A model generated the notes under the pieces. It was not told where the DNA came from and searched no databases. It worked only from the letters and a program-made list of their open reading frames with translations. Positions 44,000 through 51,997 of a DNA stretch of 64,000 nt are shown one piece after another. Both the position numbers and the translations under genes were made by a program. This stretch comes from Perlucidibaca wandonensis (GTDB lineage: Bacteria; Pseudomonadota; Gammaproteobacteria; Pseudomonadales; Moraxellaceae): the NCBI RefSeq assembly GCF_042677145.1, contig NZ_JBHTIT010000001.1:1116001-1180000 (forward strand), written 5' to 3'. Within the stretch, counting starts at the first letter, position 1. Every line of letters begins with the position of its first letter.

Positions 44000-44452
44000 T
44001 CAATAGCGATGCAGCGCCAAAAATAACCAGGTGTCCCGGTTGCGCGCTCGAAAACAGCCATCAGCCTCGAGATACGCCACTGATGCCGCGGCTAACTCCC
44101 AGGCCATCGCGTCATCCACAGCAAAGGCTTCCGTGTCTGCGAAGCAATCGTAATCGGTCACAGCTTGCAGATTTTTTAACACCTCAGCGCTGTCGCGTGC
44201 GGCTTGCGGCAGTTTGCTATTGGCCCATGACCATTTCCAGGTTTCTTGCGCCGCAGCAAAAGTGCCGATGGCCGTCACACCAAAACACAGGCGCTCACCT
44301 GAGCCATCATTAAAACGAATTTTCGTGACTGCCGCATCGAGCTGCCAGCTCAGCTCAGCGAAGTCTGCATGTTCAGCAACGATAGTGGCTTGCTTAGCGG
44401 CAAGCGCCTGAGTGCAGTTGGCTAAATAGGCTTCAAACTGCTCGTCATTCAT
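44000..44452 (-). CDS. Unknown 150-aa protein coupled to pdxJ
   Basis: A soluble 150-aa protein with no signal peptide or membrane segment. It has a WKWSWANSKLP stretch (about residues 71-81) and several conserved-looking aromatic positions, and its N-terminus (MNDEQFEAYLANCTQAL) is helical. It recalls small DUF6882-type proteins, but I cannot confirm this. Its ATG overlaps the pdxJ stop by 4 bp, so translation is coupled to pdxJ. In E. coli acpS holds this position; here it does not. Codon use looks like that of its neighbours. Confidence 0.7.
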   Translation of the reverse strand: MNDEQFEAYLANCTQALAAKQATIVAEHADFAELSWQLDAAVTKIRFNDGSGERLCFGVTAIGTFAAAQETWKWSWANSKLPQAARDSAEVLKNLQAVTDYDCFADTEAFAVDDAMAWELAAASVAYLEADGCFRARNRDTWLFLALHRY

Positions 44453-45207
44453 CGCGCCGCAAGCTCCGCTAAGAGCGCGTCGCGGCGAGCGTTTTGCATT
44501 AAGGTTTTCATCTCTTTGACGGCATTGCCCAGGCCGCTAAACAGCGCATGCGAAATCAGTGCGTGGCCAATATTAAGCTCATGAAAAACAGAGATTGCCG
44601 CAATAGCTTGAGTGTTGTGATAGTGCAAACCATGACCCGCATTAACCACTAATTTACCAGCTGCGTACTCTGCCGCATCACGAATACGCTTGAGCTCAAA
44701 AGCCACTTGCTCCGGCGTTTGCGCATCGGCATAAGCACCGGTGTGCAGTTCAATCGTTGGCGCACCAGCACGAATGGCAGCATCGATTTGTGCCGGCTCC
44801 GGATCGATAAACAGCGACACATCCATGCCCTGACGCCCTAAGCGCTGGCAGGCGGCCTGCACACGGTCAAAGCCGGCGATGATGTCCAAGCCACCTTCGG
44901 TAGTCAGCTCTTCGCGCTTTTCTGGCACTAGACAAATATTGGCTGGTTTAATCTCTTCCGCGAAGCTGAGCATGGCCTCAGTCACGGCCATTTCTAAGTT
45001 CATCCGCGTTTGTAAAAGCTGCGATAGCAAACGCACATCACGTAGCTGAATGTGACGACCATCTTCGCGTGGATGCACGGTGATGCCATCGGCGCCATGC
45101 TCTTCGGCCACCAAGGCGGCATAGACCGGCTCAGGATAACGCGTGCCACGGGCTTGGCGCAGCGTTGCCACGTGATCAATATTCACGCCCAATAATACGT
45201 CGCTCAT
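44449..45207 (-). CDS. pdxJ: Pyridoxine 5'-phosphate synthase PdxJ
   Basis: Condenses 1-deoxyxylulose 5-phosphate with 3-hydroxy-1-aminoacetone phosphate to make pyridoxine 5'-phosphate (vitamin B6). The 252-aa TIM barrel starts LLGVNIDHVATLRQARGTRYP with the phosphate-binding motifs HPREDGRHI and NAGHGLHYHN. It overlaps the recO stop by 4 bp and the following unknown gene by 4 bp. Confidence 0.96.
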   Translation of the reverse strand: MSDVLLGVNIDHVATLRQARGTRYPEPVYAALVAEEHGADGITVHPREDGRHIQLRDVRLLSQLLQTRMNLEMAVTEAMLSFAEEIKPANICLVPEKREELTTEGGLDIIAGFDRVQAACQRLGRQGMDVSLFIDPEPAQIDAAIRAGAPTIELHTGAYADAQTPEQVAFELKRIRDAAEYAAGKLVVNAGHGLHYHNTQAIAAISVFHELNIGHALISHALFSGLGNAVKEMKTLMQNARRDALLAELAAR

Positions 45208-45938
45208 GTTGGCATCTCCGGCTTCGCACTGGCTTGCAGTGCAGCAAATAAATCTCTACTTTTCAATGGCTTGTCGCCTAGCAATGGCGCTAAGGCACTA
45301 CGATACAAGGCCTTAGCCAAGCGCAGACGGCTAAGTGTAGATAAATCCTCAGCATGCACCGCTAAAATATCTTCGCCCAAACAAGCGCCGCGCTGGCCCT
45401 CACGCGCCTGCAACCAGCCGTGTTCAGGATAGTACTGGTAATATTGCTGCGCTTGCAGTGGCTCGCCGCTCTCGGCCTCGCTGGTATTACTTGCCCATTG
45501 CCCCATGCTTTCGAGCAACTGACGCTCAAAGCGACGTAAAATCGGCGCAATGGTCTCAGCATCGGCTATCTCAAGCTCACTGAGCGCACCCAAAGCGCCG
45601 GCATAGGCAACAAAGAGTTCAGGTTGGGCTAGCTCGCGCGGTAATAAACGCACCAGTAGCTCATTCAAATAAAGCCCCGAAAACAGCGCCCCGCCCTGCA
45701 ACGATAAAGCCTGCGATGTCGCCTCTAGCGCTGCCACAGCGCGCAACTCACTCTGGCCTGCTAGCTGAATAAAATAGGGCTGAAAAACACTGGGAACTTG
45801 CTGGCCTTTGCGCCGTGCACCGCGCGCAATGGCGGTGATACGGCCAAACTCTGGCAGAAATAAATCCGCCAAGACACTGGTTTCGCGATACGCGCGCGCA
45901 TGCAAGACATACGCTGGATACCAGGTCTTTTCATTCAT
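45204..45938 (-). CDS. recO: DNA repair protein RecO
   Basis: Recombination mediator (244 aa) that, with RecR, loads RecA onto SSB-coated single-stranded DNA. The N-terminal OB fold (residues 1-80) opens with YPAYVLHARAYRETSVLADL and GARRKGQQ, followed by a helical region. No zinc-finger cysteine cluster is seen. It lies 2 bp after era, the conserved rnc-era-recO order. Confidence 0.94.
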   Translation of the reverse strand: MNEKTWYPAYVLHARAYRETSVLADLFLPEFGRITAIARGARRKGQQVPSVFQPYFIQLAGQSELRAVAALEATSQALSLQGGALFSGLYLNELLVRLLPRELAQPELFVAYAGALGALSELEIADAETIAPILRRFERQLLESMGQWASNTSEAESGEPLQAQQYYQYYPEHGWLQAREGQRGACLGEDILAVHAEDLSTLSRLRLAKALYRSALAPLLGDKPLKSRDLFAALQASAKPEMPT

Positions 45939-45940
45939 GA

Positions 45941-46894
45941 TCAGTCGCTGCTATAGCCTAAGCTCTTCAGTGCGCGCTCATCATCGGACCAACCGCCTTT
46001 CACTTTCACCCACAGCGATAACATGATTTTGCTATCGAACATTTTCACCATGTCTAAACGAGCTTCGGTGCCAATAAGCTTTAAACGACTGCCGCCATCG
46101 CCAATGACGATTTTCTTTTGGCCTTCGCGCTCGACCAAAATACATGCCGAAATACGCAGCAGTTTGCCTTCCTTTTTGAACTCTTCGATTTCTACCGTGA
46201 GCTCGTAAGGAATCTCTTCACCGAGTTGGCGCATGATTTTTTCACGCACCATTTCCGCCGCTAAAAAGCGCTGCGAACGATCGGTGATTTGGCCTTCATC
46301 AAAAAATGGTGGCGACAATGGCAGGCGCTTGCCAACCGCCGAGTGCAGCTCTTCTAAGTTATGACCGCGTAGCGCCGATACTGGCAGCACATCGACGAAT
46401 TCCATGCGCTGCGAGAGCTTCTCAATCAAAGGCAAGATCGCGGCTTTGTCATCCACCGTATCGACTTTGTTGATCACCAAAATCACTGGCAGCTTCGATG
46501 TTTTCAGCTTTTCCAACACCAGCTCATCATCGGTAGTCCACTTCAGCGCATCGATGACAAATAGCACCACATCGACATCACGCAGAGCTGAGGTCGCCGC
46601 ACGGTTCATATAGCGGTTAATGGCTTTGCGTTCTTCACCATGAATGCCTGGTGTGTCGACGTAAATCACCTGCACATTGTCGCGGCTAACAATGCCTAAA
46701 ATGCGATGGCGAGTGGTCTGCGGCTTACGCGAGGTAATAGAAAGTTTTTGCCCCAAAATATGGTTGAGCAAAGTCGATTTGCCGACATTGGGCCGCCCCA
46801 CAATAGAGACATAGCCACAGCGATAATCGCTGGAGAATTCTTTTGAGCTTTCGCCGCCGCCAAAAAAGGCATTAATGACATCGTCATTGGCCAT
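45941..46894 (-). CDS. era: GTPase Era
   Basis: GTPase needed for 16S rRNA maturation and 30S assembly. The 317-aa protein has G1 GRPNVGKST, G2/G3 (SRKPQTTRHRI, DTPGIH), G4 NKVD, and a C-terminal KH RNA-binding domain (KIVIGDGGSRLKLIGTEAR, near residue 255). The ATG at 46894 lies 1 bp after the rnc stop; the longer frame from 46996 would run into rnc and is not used. The 20-residue N-terminal extension (MANDDVINAFFGGGE...) precedes the GTPase fold. Confidence 0.96.
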   Translation of the reverse strand: MANDDVINAFFGGGESSKEFSSDYRCGYVSIVGRPNVGKSTLLNHILGQKLSITSRKPQTTRHRILGIVSRDNVQVIYVDTPGIHGEERKAINRYMNRAATSALRDVDVVLFVIDALKWTTDDELVLEKLKTSKLPVILVINKVDTVDDKAAILPLIEKLSQRMEFVDVLPVSALRGHNLEELHSAVGKRLPLSPPFFDEGQITDRSQRFLAAEMVREKIMRQLGEEIPYELTVEIEEFKKEGKLLRISACILVEREGQKKIVIGDGGSRLKLIGTEARLDMVKMFDSKIMLSLWVKVKGGWSDDERALKSLGYSSD

Positions 46895-46895
46895 A

Positions 46896-47642
46896 TTACT
46901 GTCCTGATGTGGGCTTTGATGGCCCGGTACGTAAGCCCAATTTCGGGGGCGGTAAGAGTTTTTGCAAAGCGACATTCGCCGCTTCCTGCTCAGCAAAACG
47001 ACGGCTCACGCCACTGCCTTCCGTGCTAAATGCCGGTTGCGAGGCACTGACATGCGGCACATCACAACGCACTTGAAAAAACTGATCATGAGCCTCGCCA
47101 GTGACTAGCAAAACTTCGTATTGCGGCAGCTCCAAGCGGCGCGCCTGCAACCATTCCTGCAGACGGCTTTTCGGATCTTTTAAGCTATCGCCAACCACGA
47201 TACCGCTCAAGCGCTCGCCAAGCCAACGGCGGAGATGCTCAGTCATCGCCGGCATGCTTTCGCCGTCGCGATACATAGCGCCGATGACCGCTTCTACGGT
47301 ATCTGACAAGATTGATTCGCGGCGATAACCACCGCTTTTTAGCTCACCAGAGCCCATCATCAAATAATCGCCAAGCGACCATTCGCGGGCAATGATGGCT
47401 AGGCTATCTTGTCTAACCAAGGTCGCTCGCAAGCGCGATAATCGGCCTTCATCCTCTTCGGGAAACTGCAAATATAAGCAGTCGGCAACGACAAAGTTCA
47501 GCAGGCCATCGCCGAGAAACTCAAGCCGCTCATTGTTGCGGCGACCAGACACACTGCGATGTGTGAGCGCTAAACGTAACCACTCTAGATCACGAAATGT
47601 GTATCCGATGGTGCGTTGTAGACGCGCGAGTGCATCACTCAC
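46896..47642 (-). CDS. rnc: Ribonuclease III
   Basis: Double-strand RNase (248 aa) that processes rRNA precursors and mRNAs. The signature NERLEFLGDGLLNFVVAD, the catalytic DTVEAVIGAMYRDG and a C-terminal dsRNA-binding domain (GSGVSRRFAEQEAANVAL) are present. The signature has Gly where LGDS/A is common. The start is GTG at 47642, overlapping the lepB stop by 4 bp (GTGA). Confidence 0.95.
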   Translation of the reverse strand: MSDALARLQRTIGYTFRDLEWLRLALTHRSVSGRRNNERLEFLGDGLLNFVVADCLYLQFPEEDEGRLSRLRATLVRQDSLAIIAREWSLGDYLMMGSGELKSGGYRRESILSDTVEAVIGAMYRDGESMPAMTEHLRRWLGERLSGIVVGDSLKDPKSRLQEWLQARRLELPQYEVLLVTGEAHDQFFQVRCDVPHVSASQPAFSTEGSGVSRRFAEQEAANVALQKLLPPPKLGLRTGPSKPTSGQ

Positions 47643-48466
47643 TGAATGCTGCCATTGCGCGAAAATATCGGTAGGTGCAGGCCGGGTTGCTTATGCATCC
47701 AAATATAAAATGCGCGACCAACGATGAGATTTTCGGCAACAGGGCCCCAAAAACGACTGTCATTGGAGTTGTCACGGTTGTCGCCCATCATGAAGTATTC
47801 ACCTTTTGGCACTGTGTATGACCACATTGGTCCAGCAGGTTGCATGCCCGCCTCTTCACGAGTGAAATGGCTGACACCGTTTAAGTTTTCCAGATAAATC
47901 TCTTCGCCTAACTCAGCTTCTGGCAAGGCTGATTGCAGCTCACGAGATGCCTCTACACCATTGATAAATAACACTTCATTGCGGCTTTCTATGACATCGC
48001 CGGGAAGGCCGATAACGCGCTTGATGTAATTTATCGATGGCTTGGCTGGGAATTTAAAGACCATCACATCGCCGCGCTTGGGCTCAGCGACGGGCAAAAT
48101 CTCAGTGCCCAAAACTGGCAGGCGTAGGCCGTAAGCGAACTTATTGACCAGCACATAATCACCAACTTGCAGAGTCGGAATCATCGAGCCTGAAGGAATA
48201 GTGAACGGCTCTGCGATAAACGAGCGCAGCACCCACACCACGGCCAATACGGGGAAAAAGCCATGCGCGGTCTCAAACAACCAAGGCTCGCGCATGATTT
48301 CGGTAGCGGCTGATGCTGGCAATGTTTGCCCACCATTAGCCGCCTGCTGCTCAGCAGCCTGTAGGCGCTCACGACGGCCTGGCCTCAGCAGTACGGCATC
48401 GAAGGCCCAAAGCGCACCGCTAATCATCACGGCAAGCGTTAGTACAAGCGAAAAATCAATATCCAC
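47639..48466 (-). CDS. lepB: Signal peptidase I LepB
   Basis: Inner-membrane serine protease that removes signal peptides from secreted proteins. The 275-aa protein has an N-terminal membrane segment (about residues 5-25), a second hydrophobic stretch (about 70-82), catalytic Ser94 in FTIPSGSMIPTLQVGDYVL and Lys149 in NYIKRVIGLPGD, and the GDNRDNSNDSRFWG box. It lies 16 bp after lepA and overlaps rnc by 4 bp. Confidence 0.96.
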   Translation of the reverse strand: MDIDFSLVLTLAVMISGALWAFDAVLLRPGRRERLQAAEQQAANGGQTLPASAATEIMREPWLFETAHGFFPVLAVVWVLRSFIAEPFTIPSGSMIPTLQVGDYVLVNKFAYGLRLPVLGTEILPVAEPKRGDVMVFKFPAKPSINYIKRVIGLPGDVIESRNEVLFINGVEASRELQSALPEAELGEEIYLENLNGVSHFTREEAGMQPAGPMWSYTVPKGEYFMMGDNRDNSNDSRFWGPVAENLIVGRAFYIWMHKQPGLHLPIFSRNGSIQ

Positions 48467-48482
48467 AGACGCTACCTCAGGG

Positions 48483-50285
48483 TTATTTATCGACCTTCAA
48501 CACGGCCAAGAACGCTTCCTGCGGAATCTCAACATTACCGACTTGTTTCATGCGCTTTTTGCCCTGCTTCTGCTTATCGAGGAGCTTGCGCTTACGGCTA
48601 ACATCACCGCCGTAGCATTTCGCCAACACGTCTTTACGCATGGCTTTCACGGTTTGGCGAGCAACAATCTGCGTGCCAATGGCGGCCTGAATCGCAACAT
48701 CAAACATCTGCCGTGGAATCAACTCTTTCATTTTCTCAACAATGGCACCGCCGCGATAACGCGCGTTATCGACGTGGCAAATCATCGCCAAGGCATCGAC
48801 GCGTTCGCCATTAATGAGGATGTCGATACGCGCCAAGCGAGTCGATTCAAAACGTACAAAAGTGTAGTCAAGCGAGGCATAACCGCGCGAACATGACTTC
48901 AACTTATCGAAGAAATCGAGCACGACTTCACCCATCGGCACATCGTAAGTTAACGCGACTTGCTTGCCATGAAAGAGCAAGCTTTTTTGCACGCCACGCC
49001 GCTCTTGGCAGAGCTTGATGACATCGCCAACATAGTCTGGCGGCACCAAAATATGGCACTCAGCAATCGGCTCGCGGAAGTCTTCGATAGAGCCAGTATC
49101 AGGCAGTCTTGATGGGTTATCGATGTAGAGCACGTCGCCTTTTTTGGTCTCAATTTCATAGACCACGGTTGGTGCCGTCGTCAGCAAGTCAAGATTATAT
49201 TCACGCTCTAGGCGCTCCTGCACGATCTCCATGTGCAGCATGCCTAAGAAGCCGCAGCGGAAGCCAAAGCCTAGCGCATCGGATGATTCAGGCTCAAAAA
49301 ATAGCGCCGAGTCATTTAGCGTTAGCTTCGATAGCGCATCGCGAAATGGCTCATAGTCATCTGAAGAAATCGGAAATAAGCCGGCGTAGACCTGCGGCTT
49401 AACCTTTTTAAAGCCGGGCAATATGTCGACATTTGGCGTGGTGTTGAGCGTTAAGGTGTCGCCCACAGGGGCGCCAAAAATATTCTTAATGCCGGCAATG
49501 ACAAAGCCAACTTCGCCGGCATACAAGCCATCGGTTTCAGAATGCTTGGGGTTGAAAACACCAACGCTGGAGACGATATGATGCTGGCCAGTACTCTTCA
49601 CCAGAATCTTATCGCCCTTTTTCACTTTGCCATTTTTGACACGAACCAATGACACCACACCCAGATAGTTGTCGAACCAAGAGTCGATGATCAGTGCCTG
49701 TAATGGAGCTTCACGATCGCCAACTGGCGGCGGAATACGCGCGATCAGTGCTTCGAGCACTTCAACAACGCCTAAGCCTGTTTTCGCACTACATTGCGGA
49801 GAATCAAGCGCCTCAACACCAATAATCTCTTCGATTTCCTCACAGACACGATCGGGATCGGCTTGCGGTAAATCGATTTTATTCAGCACCGGCATGACCT
49901 CAAGGCCTTGCTCAAGCGCGGTATAGCAATTGGCTACCGACTGCGCTTCAACACCTTGCGCGGCATCAACTACTAGCAGCGCGCCTTCACAGGCCGCCAG
50001 CGAACGACTGACTTCATAGGAGAAGTCGACGTGGCCTGGGGTATCAATGAAGTTGAGTTGGTAGCGAATGCCATCGACCTGACTGGTGTAATACAGCGTT
50101 ACCGAGTGAGCCTTAATGGTGATGCCGCGCTCGCGTTCAAGATCCATAGAATCAAGAACTTGCGATTGCATTTCACGCTCAGTTAAGCCGCCGCAGATTT
50201 GAATAAAGCGGTCAGCGAGGGTCGACTTGCCATGGTCGATGTGCGCGATGATGGAGAAATTACGAATATGCTGGATATCGGACAC
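48483..50285 (-). CDS. lepA: Elongation factor 4 (LepA)
   Basis: Translational GTPase that acts on stalled ribosomes and 30S biogenesis. The 600-aa protein has GTPase motifs IAHIDHGKST, DTPGHVDFSYEV and NKIDLP, domains II-III-V and a unique C-terminal domain ending in KKRMKQVGNVEIPQEAF. The start is taken as GTG at 50285 (SDIQHIRNF), with GGGTGA at a proper distance; a GTG two codons upstream (50291) sits too close to it. It follows mucD after 138 bp. Confidence 0.95.
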   Translation of the reverse strand: MSDIQHIRNFSIIAHIDHGKSTLADRFIQICGGLTEREMQSQVLDSMDLERERGITIKAHSVTLYYTSQVDGIRYQLNFIDTPGHVDFSYEVSRSLAACEGALLVVDAAQGVEAQSVANCYTALEQGLEVMPVLNKIDLPQADPDRVCEEIEEIIGVEALDSPQCSAKTGLGVVEVLEALIARIPPPVGDREAPLQALIIDSWFDNYLGVVSLVRVKNGKVKKGDKILVKSTGQHHIVSSVGVFNPKHSETDGLYAGEVGFVIAGIKNIFGAPVGDTLTLNTTPNVDILPGFKKVKPQVYAGLFPISSDDYEPFRDALSKLTLNDSALFFEPESSDALGFGFRCGFLGMLHMEIVQERLEREYNLDLLTTAPTVVYEIETKKGDVLYIDNPSRLPDTGSIEDFREPIAECHILVPPDYVGDVIKLCQERRGVQKSLLFHGKQVALTYDVPMGEVVLDFFDKLKSCSRGYASLDYTFVRFESTRLARIDILINGERVDALAMICHVDNARYRGGAIVEKMKELIPRQMFDVAIQAAIGTQIVARQTVKAMRKDVLAKCYGGDVSRKRKLLDKQKQGKKRMKQVGNVEIPQEAFLAVLKVDK

Positions 50286-50382
50286 GAACACTCACCCATT
50301 GAGGGGCTGAAAAATGAGGGCGTAGTGTAGCTGATTCGCTCGACGCCGACCAAAGATAGCGCTGCTTAAACGCGGGATAGAT

Positions 50383-50418
50383 TTGGCCGCAATGATTAGG
50401 GGCAATCATTGCGGCCAA
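50383..50418 (-). terminator. Strong hairpin after mucD
   Basis: Perfect 15-bp stem TTGGCCGCAATGATT / AATCATTGCGGCCAA with a 6-base loop, 5 bp past the mucD stop. The following bases (ATCTATCC on minus) are not a strong U-tract, so it may terminate weakly or shield the mRNA end. It separates mucD from lepA. Confidence 0.6.
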
Positions 50419-50423
50419 CAAAC

Positions 50424-51815
50424 TTACTTATTGGGTTCAGCGGCTTCGATTTTCAGAGCCACAATTTGCGTATTACCTTGGCGTGTAACCCGCAGTGGTA
50501 CGGTACTGCCAGGCTTTAGCTTGCGTACTGCCGCCACAAAGTCACGAGCACCGTCAATTGCTGTGCTGCCGACCTGAGTAATGACATCACCTGGGCGCAA
50601 ACCGGCCTCAGCACCAGAACCTTCAACTACTTGCACAATCAGCGCGCCACCAGTGACTTTTAACTGCTGCTTCTCGATAGGCTGCAAGTCGCGCAAGCGC
50701 ATACCTAGGCGAGATAAATCAGGCTGATCCGCTGATTCTGCCGCGACATCTTCCTCCGGCAAAGCCTCCATCATAATGCTGACGGTTTGTGCTTTGCGCT
50801 CACGGAACAAGGTCATCGTATAGGTTTCACCTACCGTTGCACGACCAATCGCCTGTGGCAGTTCAGCTGATAAATTAATGTCTTTACCATTGAATTGAGT
50901 AACGATATCGCCCGCTTTCAGACCGGCTTTATCGGCTGGTGACTTAGGCTCAACACTGGCGATCAAGGCACCTGCCGGACGTGGTAGGCCATAGGCATCG
51001 GCAAGATCTTTAGTTACTTCTTGGATGGCCACACCTAGCCAACCACGGCTAACTTTGCCCTTGTCGCGCAGCTGCTGCACAACTTCCATTGCAACATCCA
51101 TGGGAATAGAGAACGACAAGCCCATGAAGCCACCGGAGCGGCTGTAAATTTGCGAGTTGATGCCGACTACTTCACCTTGGCTATTAAATAATGGCCCGCC
51201 AGAGTTACCTGGGTTGATGGCAACGTCGGTTTGGATAAAGGGCACGTAGGCTTCGCTAGGCAAGGCTCGTGCCTTCGCGCTGACAATGCCTGAAGTCGCC
51301 GAGTAATCGAAACCAAATGGTGAGCCAATAGCTAGCACCCAATCGCCAACGCGTAAGTCTGCTGGCTTACCAATGCGCACCGTCGGCAAGTCTTTGGCGG
51401 CGATTTTGATGAGCGCAATATCGGTGCGCGGGTCGGTGCCGATAACCTTAGCTTCGATTTCGCGGCGATCACTCAAACGCACAATGACTTTGTCGGCGCC
51501 ATCGATGACATGATTATTGGTCAGCACATAGCCATCGCTGCTGATAATAAAACCAGAGCCAAACGACTGCTGCACGCGCGGCTGTGTCGGCTGCGACTCT
51601 AGGCCATAGAAGCGGCGCAGCAATTCCTGAATGTCTTCGTTGCCGCTGGCCTGCGAGCGCTTGGTCTTAATGGTTGAGCTGATGTTCACCACCGACGGGC
51701 TCACATCCGCCACGATGTCGGCAAAATCAGGGGCCGTGTCGGCAAAACTGACGTTCGCGCTCAGCGCTGTCATGACTGCAAACAGCCAGACTGTTAGGGG
51801 TTTCGTCGATCGCAT
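50424..51815 (-). CDS. mucD: Do-family periplasmic serine protease MucD/DegP
   Basis: HtrA-type protease/chaperone that removes misfolded periplasmic proteins and, in Pseudomonas, tempers the AlgU envelope-stress response. The 463-aa precursor has a signal peptide (1-25, cut near FA/DTA), a trypsin-like domain with the triad His102 (LTNNHVIDGAD), Asp132 (DPRTDIALIKI) and Ser205 (NPGNSGGPLF), and two PDZ domains (about 255-345 and 370-455). GAGGAG precedes the ATG. In Pseudomonas mucD follows algU-mucABC; here nadB is directly divergent. Confidence 0.93.
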   Translation of the reverse strand: MRSTKPLTVWLFAVMTALSANVSFADTAPDFADIVADVSPSVVNISSTIKTKRSQASGNEDIQELLRRFYGLESQPTQPRVQQSFGSGFIISSDGYVLTNNHVIDGADKVIVRLSDRREIEAKVIGTDPRTDIALIKIAAKDLPTVRIGKPADLRVGDWVLAIGSPFGFDYSATSGIVSAKARALPSEAYVPFIQTDVAINPGNSGGPLFNSQGEVVGINSQIYSRSGGFMGLSFSIPMDVAMEVVQQLRDKGKVSRGWLGVAIQEVTKDLADAYGLPRPAGALIASVEPKSPADKAGLKAGDIVTQFNGKDINLSAELPQAIGRATVGETYTMTLFRERKAQTVSIMMEALPEEDVAAESADQPDLSRLGMRLRDLQPIEKQQLKVTGGALIVQVVEGSGAEAGLRPGDVITQVGSTAIDGARDFVAAVRKLKPGSTVPLRVTRQGNTQIVALKIEAAEPNK

Positions 51816-51997
51816 CAGGTGTACTCTCCTCGCAAGGTCGCGCGCTAAAAGCTAGCATGGGCCGATAACGCAAAATACTATAATTCGCTGACACGCTATA
51901 TAGACATGATGCTTTTCGCAATTATTCAATGCCGTTTAGCCGTTACATCCGCACAGACTGTGGCATCATCCAAGCACTTTTTTTCAGCGACTAAGCC

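Noticed and set aside
48201..48896. 231-codon plus-strand frame across the lepB/lepA junction
   Set aside because: Opposes two confident genes on the minus strand, has no ribosome-binding site and no domain.
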